Shown here: positions 25,401 to 33,390 of the stretch, in pieces
Position numbering within the stretch: position 1 is the first letter of the stretch
Layout: each line of letters starts with the position of its first letter
The notes under the pieces: model-generated
The model's database searches: none
Told to the model about the DNA's origin: nothing
Seen by the model: only the letters and a program-made list of their open reading frames with translations
DNA from: Jiangella aurantiaca
Lineage (GTDB): Bacteria; Actinomycetota; Actinomycetes; Jiangellales; Jiangellaceae
Reading direction: 5' to 3'
Assembly (NCBI RefSeq): GCF_004349105.1
Contig: NZ_SMLB01000007.1
Location: 1-64,000, forward strand
Length of the DNA stretch: 64,000 bases
Program-made: the position numbers and the translations under genes

Positions 25401-27128
25401 GCCTACCGCGCCCCCAACGGCCGCTACTCCGCCACGCTCGACGCGTTCACGACGCAAGGGCGCGACCGGACGCCGCTGATCGCACCGGTGCGCGCAGGCG
25501 CCTACACCTACGGCACCGGTTTCCCGAACGAAACGTGGACCAGCGCCTACCTCGTCGACGTCGTGTTCGAACCGACCCCGACGGTGCCGACGGTGACCCA
25601 GCACCTGCCGGCGAGCGGCTCGGTGGGCGTCGCGACGGACACCAACGTGGGCGTGACCTGGACCGAGCCGCTGGACACCACCGGCACGCTCACCGTCACG
25701 TCCGCGAGCGGGCAGACGGTCGCGGGCACGACCACCCGGTCCGCCGACAACCTCACCGTCACGTTCGACCCGACGTCGCCACTGGCGGCCGGGCAGACGT
25801 ACACCGCGCGGCACAGCGGCGCCCGGACCGTCGAGGGCGCCACCGTGCCCACGTCGACGTGGACGTTCTCGACGATGCCCGCGGACGGCGGCTGCCCGTG
25901 CACGCTGCTCGGCAGCCAGACGCCGGCGGTGCCCAGCGCCCCGGACGGCGCGCCGGTCGAGCTCGGCACGGCGTTCATACCGTCCCGCGACGGTGTGGTC
26001 ACCGCCGTCCGGTTCTACAAGGGCCAGGGCAACACCGGCACGCACACCGGGTCGCTGTGGAACACGAACGGCGAGCGGATCGCGCAGGTGACGTTCACCG
26101 ACGAGACGGCGGTCGGCTGGCAGACCGCGACGTTCGCCCAGCCGGTCGACGTCGATGCGGGCACCACCTACATCGTCTCCTACTTCGCACCGCGCGGCCG
26201 GTACGCTGCCGACGGCAAGTACTTCGTCAACGCCCGCACCAGCGGCCCGCTGACCGCCCCGGCCGGCGACAACGGCAGGTACCGCTACGACGGCGGCTTC
26301 CCGCAGTTCTCCTACGAACAGACGAACTACTACGTCGACGTCGTCTTCGTCCCCGACGCCGCGCTGGTCACGGGGCACACGCCGGCCGATGGCGCGACCG
26401 GCGTGCCGGTCACGACGACCGTCTCGGCGAAGCTGCACGAGTCGGTGTCCGGAACGCCCACGCTGACGCTGACCGGACCGGGTGGGCCGATCGCGGGCCA
26501 GAGCTCCTATTCGGCCACGACCCGCACGGTGACGTTCACGCCCAGCGCCCCGCTGCCGTACGAGACGGAGTTGACCGCGGTGGTGTCGATCGATGGCACC
26601 CCGGTCGGCGACGGCACGTGGAGCTTCACCACCGTCGAGGCACCACCCGACGCCAACGGCTGTCCCTGCAGCCTGTGGAGCGATACCGACACGCCCGCCA
26701 CCGCGAACTGGAACGATCCCGACGCCGTGCAGGTGGGCGTCCGGGTGACCCCGGCCGCCGACGGCGTCATCACCGGGATCCGGTTCTACAAAGGCCCGCA
26801 GAACACCGGCACCCACACCGGCTACCTGTGGTCGTCGTCGGGGCAGAAGCTCGGCGAGGTGGTGTTCGGGAACGAGACGGCGTCGGGCTGGCAGACGGTG
26901 CGGTTCGCGACGCCGATCGACGTGACGGCCGGCGAGACGTACGTGGCGTCCTACTACACCACCGTCGGGCGGTACGCCGTGACCGCCAACGGCCTGGCCG
27001 ACCCGATCACGCGCGGGCCACTCTCGGTGCCGGCGAACGGCGGCGCCTACATCTACGGCACGGGCTTCCCGTCAGCGACGGCGCCGCACAACTTCTGGGT
27101 CGACGTGATCTTCAGATCGGATTCGTGA
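22422..27128 (+). CDS. Large secreted protein: N,N-dimethylformamidase-like domain plus four DUF4082 domains
   Basis: A 1,568-residue exported protein. A signal peptide (basic start, core ~13-34, ANA cleavage) is followed by a domain like the C-terminal part of N,N-dimethylformamidase beta subunit (~50-520; FQTSDTTWQAYNSYGG and the VGHDEYWSG motif near 281-288). Next come an Ig-like segment (537-630) and four DUF4082 domains (~632-789, 896-1049, 1157-1309, 1414-1568). Each DUF4082 has a CPC-type start, VRFYKGxxNTGTH, GWQ and a VDVxF end, and they are separated by Big_5-like Ig domains with TVTFDPT motifs. DUF4082 folds are probably carbohydrate-binding beta-sandwiches. A role in modifying or binding the surface polymer is inferred only from the locus. 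Confidence 0.88.
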   Translation: MRVRRNASFSRWSMVGAVLIAIIGSALVPVAANAIVDPCGPGGNPIVCENSKPGADPDEWEIDGAGDASIQGFATDISVNVGQRIDFKIDTDARAYTIDIYRTGYYNGDGARWITRVNPSAPLPQLQPECMREVTTELYDCGNWGVSASWNVPSTAVSGVYIARLNRPDRDESSHITFIVRNDASTSDIVFQTSDTTWQAYNSYGGSDFYRGGANGRAYKISYNRPFATRGGIEARDFYFGAEYPMVRFLEQNGYDVSYIAGVDTDRRGNLLTNHDVFLSVGHDEYWSGRQRANVEAARDAGVNLAFFSGNEMYWRTRWEPSIAGPATNHRTLVSYKETWSYAKIDPVATEWTGTFRDPRYAAPSTGAGRPENATTGTAYMVNYSDLPVTVNSAEGKLRLWRNTGLNSLPSGTKVELAPSTVGYESNEDLDNGFRPEGLIRMSTTVGPVTEYLQDFGNRVAPGNTTHHITLYKAPSGALVFSAGSVQWSWGLDAVHDGSGGPADRRMRQATVNLLADMDALPSSLDPTLTLATKSTDVIAPTATISSPAAGAQLANGTTVTVTGTAADIGGVVAGVEVSTDGGKTWHPATGTTSWSYSHVQHGAGAGDIRARAIDDSANIGTAATRAVQVNCPCSIYGSTTPPIQSTDDGSAVELGLRFTPTTDGYVTGVRFYKGQGNTGTHVGSLWSATGERLRSVTFANETAAGWQLARFSRPVAVTAGQTYVVSYTAPVGRYASQPHAFSARSLEADPLRVAGGFGAAPAGVFGAPATFPAQSWNNTSYFVDVEFSLVDNSPLEVFDHWPLVDASSVPQNTVVKASFSKIVTPSSVAVRVEDALGNQVAGSTSYDSATRTVTFDPTADLEGFVEYTVTVTANEPVAAGGSWSFRTARPPSAPGVCPCGLYEETEVPEILEVNDPGPVTLGVRFTPTRDGDVTGVQFYKGPNNTGTHVGTLWGPDGAQLGSVTFTDESGSGWQEATFSQPIRVLKDQLYTVAYRAPNGRYSATLDAFTTQGRDRTPLIAPVRAGAYTYGTGFPNETWTSAYLVDVVFEPTPTVPTVTQHLPASGSVGVATDTNVGVTWTEPLDTTGTLTVTSASGQTVAGTTTRSADNLTVTFDPTSPLAAGQTYTARHSGARTVEGATVPTSTWTFSTMPADGGCPCTLLGSQTPAVPSAPDGAPVELGTAFIPSRDGVVTAVRFYKGQGNTGTHTGSLWNTNGERIAQVTFTDETAVGWQTATFAQPVDVDAGTTYIVSYFAPRGRYAADGKYFVNARTSGPLTAPAGDNGRYRYDGGFPQFSYEQTNYYVDVVFVPDAALVTGHTPADGATGVPVTTTVSAKLHESVSGTPTLTLTGPGGPIAGQSSYSATTRTVTFTPSAPLPYETELTAVVSIDGTPVGDGTWSFTTVEAPPDANGCPCSLWSDTDTPATANWNDPDAVQVGVRVTPAADGVITGIRFYKGPQNTGTHTGYLWSSSGQKLGEVVFGNETASGWQTVRFATPIDVTAGETYVASYYTTVGRYAVTANGLADPITRGPLSVPANGGAYIYGTGFPSATAPHNFWVDVIFRSDS

Positions 27129-27158
27129 GACAGAAAGTCCTTGGGGGGAAACGAACGC

Positions 27159-28235
27159 ATGAGTGATCACGACAGCCCGCCGTTGAACGCCGCGGTGATC
27201 GGGGCCGGGTACTGGGGCCCGAACCTGGCCCGCAACCTCGCCACGGCGCCGGACTGGAACCTGGTGGCGGTCTGCGACCTCGACGGCGACCGCGCCGCGA
27301 AGGTGGCCCGCGGCTCGGGCGGTGCCGACGTCGAGACGTCGGTCGACCGCCTGCTGGCCCGCGACGACGTCGACGCGGTGGCGATCGCCACGCCGGCCCG
27401 CACGCACCATCCCATCGCGATGGCGGCGTTGCGGGCGGGCAAGCACGTCGTGGTCGAGAAGCCGCTGGCCGACACCGGTGAGCGGGCCGCCGAGATGGTG
27501 CAGGTGGCGTCGGACCAGGGCCTCGTGCTCATGACCGACCACACCTACTGCTACACGCCGGCCGTGCTGAAGATCGCCGAGCTGGTGGCCGAGGGCGCGC
27601 TGGGCGACATCCTGTTCGTCGACTCGATCCGGATCAACCTCGGGCTCGTGCAGCCCGACGTCGACGTGCTGTGGGACCTCGCGCCGCACGACCTGTCGAT
27701 CCTCGACGCCGTCCTGCCGGGCGGGCTGCGCCCCGTCGGGGTGTCCGCGCACGGCGCCGACCCGCTCGGCGCCGGCAAGGCATGCCTGGCGTACCTGTCG
27801 ATGCCGTTGGAGAACGGCGGCATGGCGCACGTGCACGTCAACTGGCTCAGCCCCACCAAGATCCGCCAGATGGTGATCGGCGGCAGCAGGCGCACGCTGG
27901 TCTGGGACGACCTGAACCCGCAGCAGCGGCTCAGCGTCTACGACCGCGGCGTGGACCTCGGCCAGACGGCGGCGGCCGGGGCGGACCGCGCCGCTGCGAC
28001 CATCTCCTACCGCCTCGGCGACACCTGGTCGCCCGCCCTGCCCGAGACGGAGGCGCTCGGCCTCATGGTCGGCGAGTTCGCCGCCAGCATCCGCGAGAGC
28101 CGGGCGCCGCGCACCGACGGCACCGCGGGGCTGCGCGTGCTGGGCGTGCTCGAGGCGGCGTCGGCGAGCCTGGCAGCGGGCGGAATGTTCACCAGCACGG
28201 CAGCGGTCGGTACTCATACGGAGGTCCTTGCATGA
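27159..28235 (+). CDS. Gfo/Idh/MocA family sugar-nucleotide oxidoreductase (WbpB/WlbA-like)
   Basis: A 358-residue NAD(P) oxidoreductase. The Rossmann motif AVIGAGYWGPNLARN and the EKPLADT signature (catalytic Lys) are visible, then DHTYCYTPAV and WDLAPHDLSI. With the DegT aminotransferases and acetyltransferases downstream it could oxidise the C3 hydroxyl of a UDP-sugar (WbpB-type) before transamination. ATG 27159 lies 10 nt after a G6 run (27143-27148). The stop overlaps the epimerase start by 4 nt. Confidence 0.9.
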   Translation: MSDHDSPPLNAAVIGAGYWGPNLARNLATAPDWNLVAVCDLDGDRAAKVARGSGGADVETSVDRLLARDDVDAVAIATPARTHHPIAMAALRAGKHVVVEKPLADTGERAAEMVQVASDQGLVLMTDHTYCYTPAVLKIAELVAEGALGDILFVDSIRINLGLVQPDVDVLWDLAPHDLSILDAVLPGGLRPVGVSAHGADPLGAGKACLAYLSMPLENGGMAHVHVNWLSPTKIRQMVIGGSRRTLVWDDLNPQQRLSVYDRGVDLGQTAAAGADRAAATISYRLGDTWSPALPETEALGLMVGEFAASIRESRAPRTDGTAGLRVLGVLEAASASLAAGGMFTSTAAVGTHTEVLA

Positions 28236-29230
28236 CCCAGCTCGAAGGCGCCCGCGTTCTCGTCACCGGGGGTGCCGGCACGATCGGCTCCACGCTCGTC
28301 GACCAGCTGCTCGACGCCGGTGTCGCGCACGTCGACGTCCTGGACAACCTGGTCCGGGGCCGGCGCGACAACCTCACCGACGCCCTGGCGAGCGGACGCG
28401 TGACCCTGGTCGAGGACGACCTGCGGAACCGCGACGCCGTCCACGACCTCATCCGCGGCAAGGATCTCGTCTTCCACCAGGCCGCCATCCGTATCACCCA
28501 GTGCGCCGAGGAGCCGCGGCTGGCGCTGGAGGTGCTGGTCGACGGCACGTTCACCGTCCTCGAAGCGGCCGCCGAGCACGGGGTCGACAAGGTCGTCGCG
28601 GCGTCCAGCGCGTCGGTGTACGGCCTGGCCGAGGAGTTCCCGACCGGCGAGCGGCACCACCACCACAACAACGACACGTTCTACGGCGCGGCGAAGTCCT
28701 TCAACGAGGGCATGCTGCGCAGCTTCCGGGCGATGTACGGCCTCGACTACGTCATCCTGCGCTACTTCAACGTCTATGGCCCGCGGATGGACGTCCACGG
28801 CCTGTACACCGAGGTGCTGGTGCGCTGGATGGAGCGGATCGCCGACGACAAGCCGCCGCTGATCTTCGGCGACGGCTCGCAGACGATGGACTTCGTCTGC
28901 GTGCCCGACATCGCCCGCGCCAACATCCTGGCCGCCCGCAGCGACATCACCGAGGGTGTCTACAACATCGCCAGCGGCACCGAGACCTCACTGCTCGAGC
29001 TCGCCACCGCGCTGCTGAAGGCGATGGACTCGGACCTGCCGGTCGAGCACGGGCCGGAGCGCACGGTGAACGCGGTGTCGCGCCGCCTGGCCGACACGTC
29101 CGCAGCCCGCCGCGACCTCGGGTTCGATGCGACCATCGGGCTGGAAGACGGGCTGCGGCAGCTGGTGTCGTGGTGGCGGCCGCTGCGCGAGGAGATCGCG
29201 GCCGGCCGGTCCCTGGCGGGAGCGCGATGA
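28232..29230 (+). CDS. NAD-dependent epimerase/dehydratase (UDP-glucose 4-epimerase-like)
   Basis: A 332-residue extended SDR enzyme. NAD motif TGGAGTIGSTL near residues 13-23, VFHQAAIRITQ, SSASVYG, the catalytic Y-x3-K in FYGAAKSFNE, and RYFNVYGPRMD. A run of four histidines (GERHHHHNN) is unusual at the position before the catalytic Tyr. It probably provides a 4-epimerised or 4-keto UDP- or GDP-sugar. GAGG precedes the ATG and the gene overlaps both neighbours by 4 nt. Confidence 0.92.
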   Translation: MTQLEGARVLVTGGAGTIGSTLVDQLLDAGVAHVDVLDNLVRGRRDNLTDALASGRVTLVEDDLRNRDAVHDLIRGKDLVFHQAAIRITQCAEEPRLALEVLVDGTFTVLEAAAEHGVDKVVAASSASVYGLAEEFPTGERHHHHNNDTFYGAAKSFNEGMLRSFRAMYGLDYVILRYFNVYGPRMDVHGLYTEVLVRWMERIADDKPPLIFGDGSQTMDFVCVPDIARANILAARSDITEGVYNIASGTETSLLELATALLKAMDSDLPVEHGPERTVNAVSRRLADTSAARRDLGFDATIGLEDGLRQLVSWWRPLREEIAAGRSLAGAR

Positions 29231-30357
29231 CCCGCGTCAACGTCATGCGCCCCTGGCTGGGCGACGAGGAGGTGGCCGCGGTCGCCGCGGCGATCCGGTC
29301 CGGCTGGGTCGCCCAGGGCCCGCGGGTCGCCGCCTTCGAGACCGCATTCGCGGCGGCCATGGAAGCCCCGCACGCGGTGGCGACGTCGTCGTGCACGACG
29401 GCGCTGCACCTGGCCCTCGTCGTGGCCGGGATCGGGGCGGGCGACGACGTCGTGGTGCCGTCGTTCTCCTTCATCGCGACGGCCAACGCCGCAGCGTACG
29501 TCGGCGCCCGGCCGGTGTTCGCCGACGTCGACCTCGCCACAGGCAACCTCACCCGCGACACCGTCGAGGCCGCGCTCACACCGGCGACCCGGGCCGTCAT
29601 CGTCGTGGATCAGGGCGGTGTCCCGGTCGACCTCGACCCGATCCGTGAGCTGTGCGACGCCCGCGGCATCGTCGTCATCGAGGACGCCGCATGCGGCGCC
29701 GGCTCCACGTACCACGGCCGGCCGGTCGCGGCGACGGCGGAGATCGCGGCCTGGTCGTTCCACCCGCGCAAGATCATCACGACCGGCGAGGGCGGCATGG
29801 TCACCTCCGGCCGCGATGACTGGGCGACCCGGGCGCGGCGGCTGCGCGAGCACGCGATGAGCGTCTCGGCGGCAGACCGGCACGCCAACGTGCTCGCCCC
29901 GGTCGAAGAGTACGCCGAGGTCGGCTTCAACTACCGGATGACCGACCTGCAGGCGGCCATGGGCCTGGTCCAGCTCGGCCGGCTGCCCGAGATCGTCGCC
30001 CGCCGCCGCGCGCTGGCCGACGGCTACGCCAAGCAGCTCGCCGAGATCCCGGGCCTGCGGCCGGTCGCCGACCCGGCATGGGGGACCGGCAACTTCCAGT
30101 CCTACTGGATCGAGGTGCAGCCGGAGTACCCGCTGAGCCGCGAGGAGCTGCTCGCCCACCTGGCCGCCGCCGACATCTCCGCGCGCCGCGGCATCATGGC
30201 AGCGCACCGCCAGCCGCCCTACCGGGAGCTGACGCCGTCGTCGGGCCTGCCGGTCACGGAGCGGCTCACCGACACCACCCTGATCCTGCCGCTGTTCCAC
30301 GAGCTCATCGAGAGCGACCAGGAACGCGTCATCGCCGCATTGCGACGGCCTGTGTGA
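29227..30357 (+). CDS. DegT/DnrJ/EryC1/StrS family sugar aminotransferase (first of two)
   Basis: A 376-residue PLP enzyme that should aminate a keto-sugar nucleotide. Conserved parts are SGWVAQGPRVAAFE, the substrate loop VVPSFSFIATANA, the PLP-contacting IEDAACGAG, and the Schiff-base lysine K182 in SFHPRKIITTGEGG, then NYRMTDLQAAMG. The S-F-H-P-R-K context is typical of 4-amino sugar (PerA/GDP- or UDP-4-keto) aminotransferases. Coupled by 4-nt overlaps to both neighbours, the following gene being a NeuD-like acetyltransferase, which fits N-acylation of the new amino group. Confidence 0.93.
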   Translation: MTRVNVMRPWLGDEEVAAVAAAIRSGWVAQGPRVAAFETAFAAAMEAPHAVATSSCTTALHLALVVAGIGAGDDVVVPSFSFIATANAAAYVGARPVFADVDLATGNLTRDTVEAALTPATRAVIVVDQGGVPVDLDPIRELCDARGIVVIEDAACGAGSTYHGRPVAATAEIAAWSFHPRKIITTGEGGMVTSGRDDWATRARRLREHAMSVSAADRHANVLAPVEEYAEVGFNYRMTDLQAAMGLVQLGRLPEIVARRRALADGYAKQLAEIPGLRPVADPAWGTGNFQSYWIEVQPEYPLSREELLAHLAAADISARRGIMAAHRQPPYRELTPSSGLPVTERLTDTTLILPLFHELIESDQERVIAALRRPV

Positions 30358-31010
30358 GCAGGGCACTGGTGCTCGTCGCGGCCGGTGGCCTGGCCCGGGA
30401 GGCGCTCGCGGCGATCCGCGCCGGCGCCGCACCGGGGCACGAGGTCGCCGGTCTCCTCGACGACGACCTGCGCAAGGCGGGGACCAGCGTCGACGGCGTG
30501 CCCGTCCTCGGGACGCTGGACGACGTCACCGAGCACGCCGACGCCGACGTGGTGATCTGCTCGGGCCGCGGGGGCGCCCGGCGCGACATCGCTGCGCGGT
30601 TCGCCAAGCTCGGCGTGGACGCGAGGCGGTACGTGAGCATCGTCCACCCGGCCACGCCGGTGCCGGCCGGCTGCGTCGTCGGCGCGGGCAGCATCCTGCT
30701 GGCCGGCGTGGTGCTGACGGCGGCCGTCACGGTGGGCCGGCACGTGGTGTGCATGCCGCACGTCACGCTCACCCATGACGACGTGGTGGGGGACTACGCC
30801 ACGCTGGCCGCCGGGGTGGCCCTCGGCGGCGGTGTGGTCGTCGGCGAGGCCGCGTACCTGGGGATGAACTCCTCGGTGCGCGAACAGCGCCGGGTGGGGG
30901 ACGACGCCGTCCTCGGGATGGGCGCCGCGCTGGTCGAGGACCAGCCGGCGAGGACGACCTGGGCCGGTGTGCCCGCACGGCCGCTGACGCGGCGGGAGGA
31001 GCCGAAGTGA
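30354..31010 (+). CDS. NeuD/PglD-type sugar O-/N-acetyltransferase
   Basis: A 218-residue hexapeptide-repeat acyltransferase with an N-terminal PglB/D-type Rossmann-like segment (VLVAAGGLAREALAAI; LLDDD; VPVLGTLDDV). A left-handed beta-helix follows (HPATPVPAGCVVGAGSILL, HVTLTHDDVVGDYATL). NeuD/PglD family members acetylate UDP-4-amino sugars or sialic-acid-like sugars with acetyl-CoA. The active-site His lies in HVTLTHDD. GTG 30354 overlaps the aminotransferase stop. Confidence 0.88.
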   Translation: MSRALVLVAAGGLAREALAAIRAGAAPGHEVAGLLDDDLRKAGTSVDGVPVLGTLDDVTEHADADVVICSGRGGARRDIAARFAKLGVDARRYVSIVHPATPVPAGCVVGAGSILLAGVVLTAAVTVGRHVVCMPHVTLTHDDVVGDYATLAAGVALGGGVVVGEAAYLGMNSSVREQRRVGDDAVLGMGAALVEDQPARTTWAGVPARPLTRREEPK

Positions 31011-32119
31011 CGAACATTCCGCTGGTCGACCTGCGGGCCCAGCAGGCCGAGATCGCGGCCGAGGTGGAGCCGCTGGTCCTCGACGTGCTCCGCGGCGCCG
31101 GGTTCGTCGGCGGGCCGCACGTGGTGGCCTTCGAGACCGCGTACGCCGAGTACATCGGTGCCGGTCACTGCGTCGGCGTCGCCAACGGGACCGACGCTAT
31201 CGAGCTCGCGCTGCGGGTCGTGGGCGTGGGCGCCGGCGACGAGGTGATCATGCCGGCGAACACGTTCATCGCGACCGCCGAGGCGGCCTCGCGCATCGGC
31301 GCGGTCCCCGTGCCGGTCGACGTCGACCCGGACCACCTGCTGATCTCGCCCGAGGCCGTCGCGGTGGCGATCACCGAGCGGACCCGCGCGATCGTCCCCG
31401 TCCACCTGTACGGGCAGGTCGCGCCGGTCGAGGCGCTGGAGCCGATCGCCGCGTCGGCCGGCGTCCCGATCGTCGAGGACGCCGCGCAGTCGCAGGGCGC
31501 CCGGCGGCACGGCCGGGCCGCCGGCGGGCTCGGCGCCGTGGCCGCCACCTCGTTCTATCCCGGGAAGAACCTGGGCGCCTCGGGCGACGGCGGCGCCGTC
31601 ACGACGAACGACGCCGACCTGGCCGCCCGGGTACGGCTGCTGGCCAACCACGGTTCCGCGGTGAAGTACCGGCACGAGGCGGTCGGCATGAACTCCCGGC
31701 TGGACGCGATCCATGCCGTGACTCTCAAGGCCAAGCTCGCCCGGCTGGGGGACTGGAACGAGCGCCGGCGGCAGGCCGCCGGCCGGTACGCCGCGCTGCT
31801 GGACGGCGTCCCGGGCGTGCGGGTCCCGCGGACGATGCCCGGCAACACTGACGTCTGGCACCTGTACGTGGTGCGGGTCGAGGACCGCGACCGGGTACTG
31901 GCGGAGCTGAACGCCGCCGGGGTGGGCGCCGCGCTGCACTATCCCGAGCCGTGGCACCTGTCGCCCGCATACGCCGGCCGCGGGTACGCGCCGGGCAGCT
32001 GCCCCGTGGCGGAGCAGGCGGCCGGCGAGATCCTGTCGCTGCCGCTCTACCCCCACCTCACCGCCGATCAGCAGGAACAGGTGGCCACCGCACTGGTCAA
32101 GGCGCTCGGAGGGCCATGA
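31007..32119 (+). CDS. DegT/DnrJ/EryC1/StrS family sugar aminotransferase (second; FdtB/WbpE-like)
   Basis: A 370-residue PLP aminotransferase, distinct from the one at 29227. It starts IPLVDLRAQQAEIAAEV, as in FdtB/WbpE/TylB 3-aminotransferases, has VANGTDAIELALR, IMPANTFIATAEA, VEDAAQSQGARR, and Schiff-base lysine K187 in SFYPGKNLGASGDGG; C-terminal LHYPEPWHL is also typical. It likely makes a 3-amino-3-deoxy sugar nucleotide using the 3-keto product of the Gfo/Idh/MocA enzyme. GTG start overlaps the NeuD-like gene. Confidence 0.93.
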   Translation: MTNIPLVDLRAQQAEIAAEVEPLVLDVLRGAGFVGGPHVVAFETAYAEYIGAGHCVGVANGTDAIELALRVVGVGAGDEVIMPANTFIATAEAASRIGAVPVPVDVDPDHLLISPEAVAVAITERTRAIVPVHLYGQVAPVEALEPIAASAGVPIVEDAAQSQGARRHGRAAGGLGAVAATSFYPGKNLGASGDGGAVTTNDADLAARVRLLANHGSAVKYRHEAVGMNSRLDAIHAVTLKAKLARLGDWNERRRQAAGRYAALLDGVPGVRVPRTMPGNTDVWHLYVVRVEDRDRVLAELNAAGVGAALHYPEPWHLSPAYAGRGYAPGSCPVAEQAAGEILSLPLYPHLTADQQEQVATALVKALGGP

Positions 32120-33390
32120 CAACGCATCGTCGCCAGGTCCTCGTCCAGCTCGACAACCTCGAGCTCGGTGGGGCGCAGATCAACGCCGTGCAGCTGTCCG
32201 CCGCGGTGGCCGAGCACGGGTACGAGAGCCTGCTCGTGGGGCCGAGCGACACGCTGCCGACGGGCCCGTCAGTGCTTGATGTGAGTGCCGACTACAAGGT
32301 GCCGGCGCGCGCCTACGAGCGGCCGCCGTCGCTGTTCGCGCACGCGCGGGTGCTGTCGCGGTTCGCGCGCGGCTGCGGCGCATCGCTCGTTCACGCGTTC
32401 AGCACTTCGGAGCGGGCCGCCTACTGGGGTGCAGGGCTCCTCGGCCGGCGGGCCCTGGTGCGCACGATCTACGAGATGTCCTTCGACCCGCGGACCCACC
32501 CGTCGATCCCGCTGGTGATCGGCACCGGATACCTGCGCGACGAGTTGGCGGGGCGCCCGGGCGGCGCGACGCTGGTCAGCCCGCCGGTCGACACCGCACG
32601 AGACGCACCTGGCGGGATCGGCCGGGCCGCGTTCCGGCGGGAACTCGGGCTGGACGCCGAGACCGTCGTGCTGGTGATCGTCAGCCGGCTGTCCGAGGAG
32701 ATGAAGGCCCGCAGCGTCGAGGACGCGATCAACGCCGTCGAAAGGCTCGGTGACCCGCGAGTGCGCCTGGTCGTCGTCGGCACCGGCGACGCGGCGGCGC
32801 GGCTGCGCGGTGTGGCCGAGGCCGTCAACACCCGGCTCGGCCGGACGGCGGTCATCTTCACCGGCCCACTCGCCGACCCGCGGCCCGCCTACGACGCCGC
32901 CGACGTCGTGCTGGGCATGGGCAGCTCCGCCGCGCGCGGGTTGGCTTTCGGCAAGCCGCTCGTGGTGCTCGGCGAGCGTGGCTGGAGCGCGGTATTCCGC
33001 GAGCCCGACGTCGAGGCGATCTTCCGCAACAGCTTCTGGAGCCCCGCCGAGGTCACGGATGGTGCCGGCCTGCTCGCCGCGCACCTCCGGGTGCTGGTCG
33101 GTGACACCGCCGAACGGGACCGGCTCGGGACGGCGGCGCGGGCGTTCGCCGAGGCGAACTTCGGCCTGCCCGCCATGGCGGAGCGCCTCGCCGGCGTGTA
33201 CGACGACGCGCTGCGGACGACGTCGAGCCGGCTGTGGATGCGCGACCTGCGGATGGAAGGCCGGATCCTCGCCGCCAAGCTCGAGCGCAAGGCCGGCCTG
33301 TCCCGTGGGCCGGCGTCCAGGGCGCTGGCCTGGAACCAGCGCGACACCGACGTCGTGCGCGAGCCGCAGCCGGAAGGGGCCCTCAGATGA
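32116..33390 (+). CDS. glycosyltransferase, GT4-like
   Basis: A 424-residue cytosolic or membrane-associated GT-B glycosyltransferase. The N-terminal LDNLELGGAQINAVQL is the common GT4 acceptor-side motif; a donor domain follows (VLVIVSRLSEEMKARSVEDAI; VVGTGDAA; VFREPDVEAIF). The E-x7-E donor motif is not canonical. The sugar is unknown. The gene overlaps the preceding aminotransferase and the following glycosyltransferase by 4 nt each, so it belongs to the same transcript. Confidence 0.85.
   Translation: MTTHRRQVLVQLDNLELGGAQINAVQLSAAVAEHGYESLLVGPSDTLPTGPSVLDVSADYKVPARAYERPPSLFAHARVLSRFARGCGASLVHAFSTSERAAYWGAGLLGRRALVRTIYEMSFDPRTHPSIPLVIGTGYLRDELAGRPGGATLVSPPVDTARDAPGGIGRAAFRRELGLDAETVVLVIVSRLSEEMKARSVEDAINAVERLGDPRVRLVVVGTGDAAARLRGVAEAVNTRLGRTAVIFTGPLADPRPAYDAADVVLGMGSSAARGLAFGKPLVVLGERGWSAVFREPDVEAIFRNSFWSPAEVTDGAGLLAAHLRVLVGDTAERDRLGTAARAFAEANFGLPAMAERLAGVYDDALRTTSSRLWMRDLRMEGRILAAKLERKAGLSRGPASRALAWNQRDTDVVREPQPEGALR

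Noticed and set aside
22176-26816. A 1,546-codon open frame antisense to the large secreted protein
   Set aside because: It is the expected mirror frame of a GC-rich gene with strong third-position bias. Its translation is Arg/Gly/Val/Asp-rich without domains, while the plus strand has clear DUF4082 repeats.
28228-30357. A single long frame fusing epimerase region and aminotransferase
   Set aside because: The upstream half is the out-of-frame shadow of the epimerase gene; the aminotransferase starts at ATG 29227, where conserved sequence begins and a 4-nt overlap is found.
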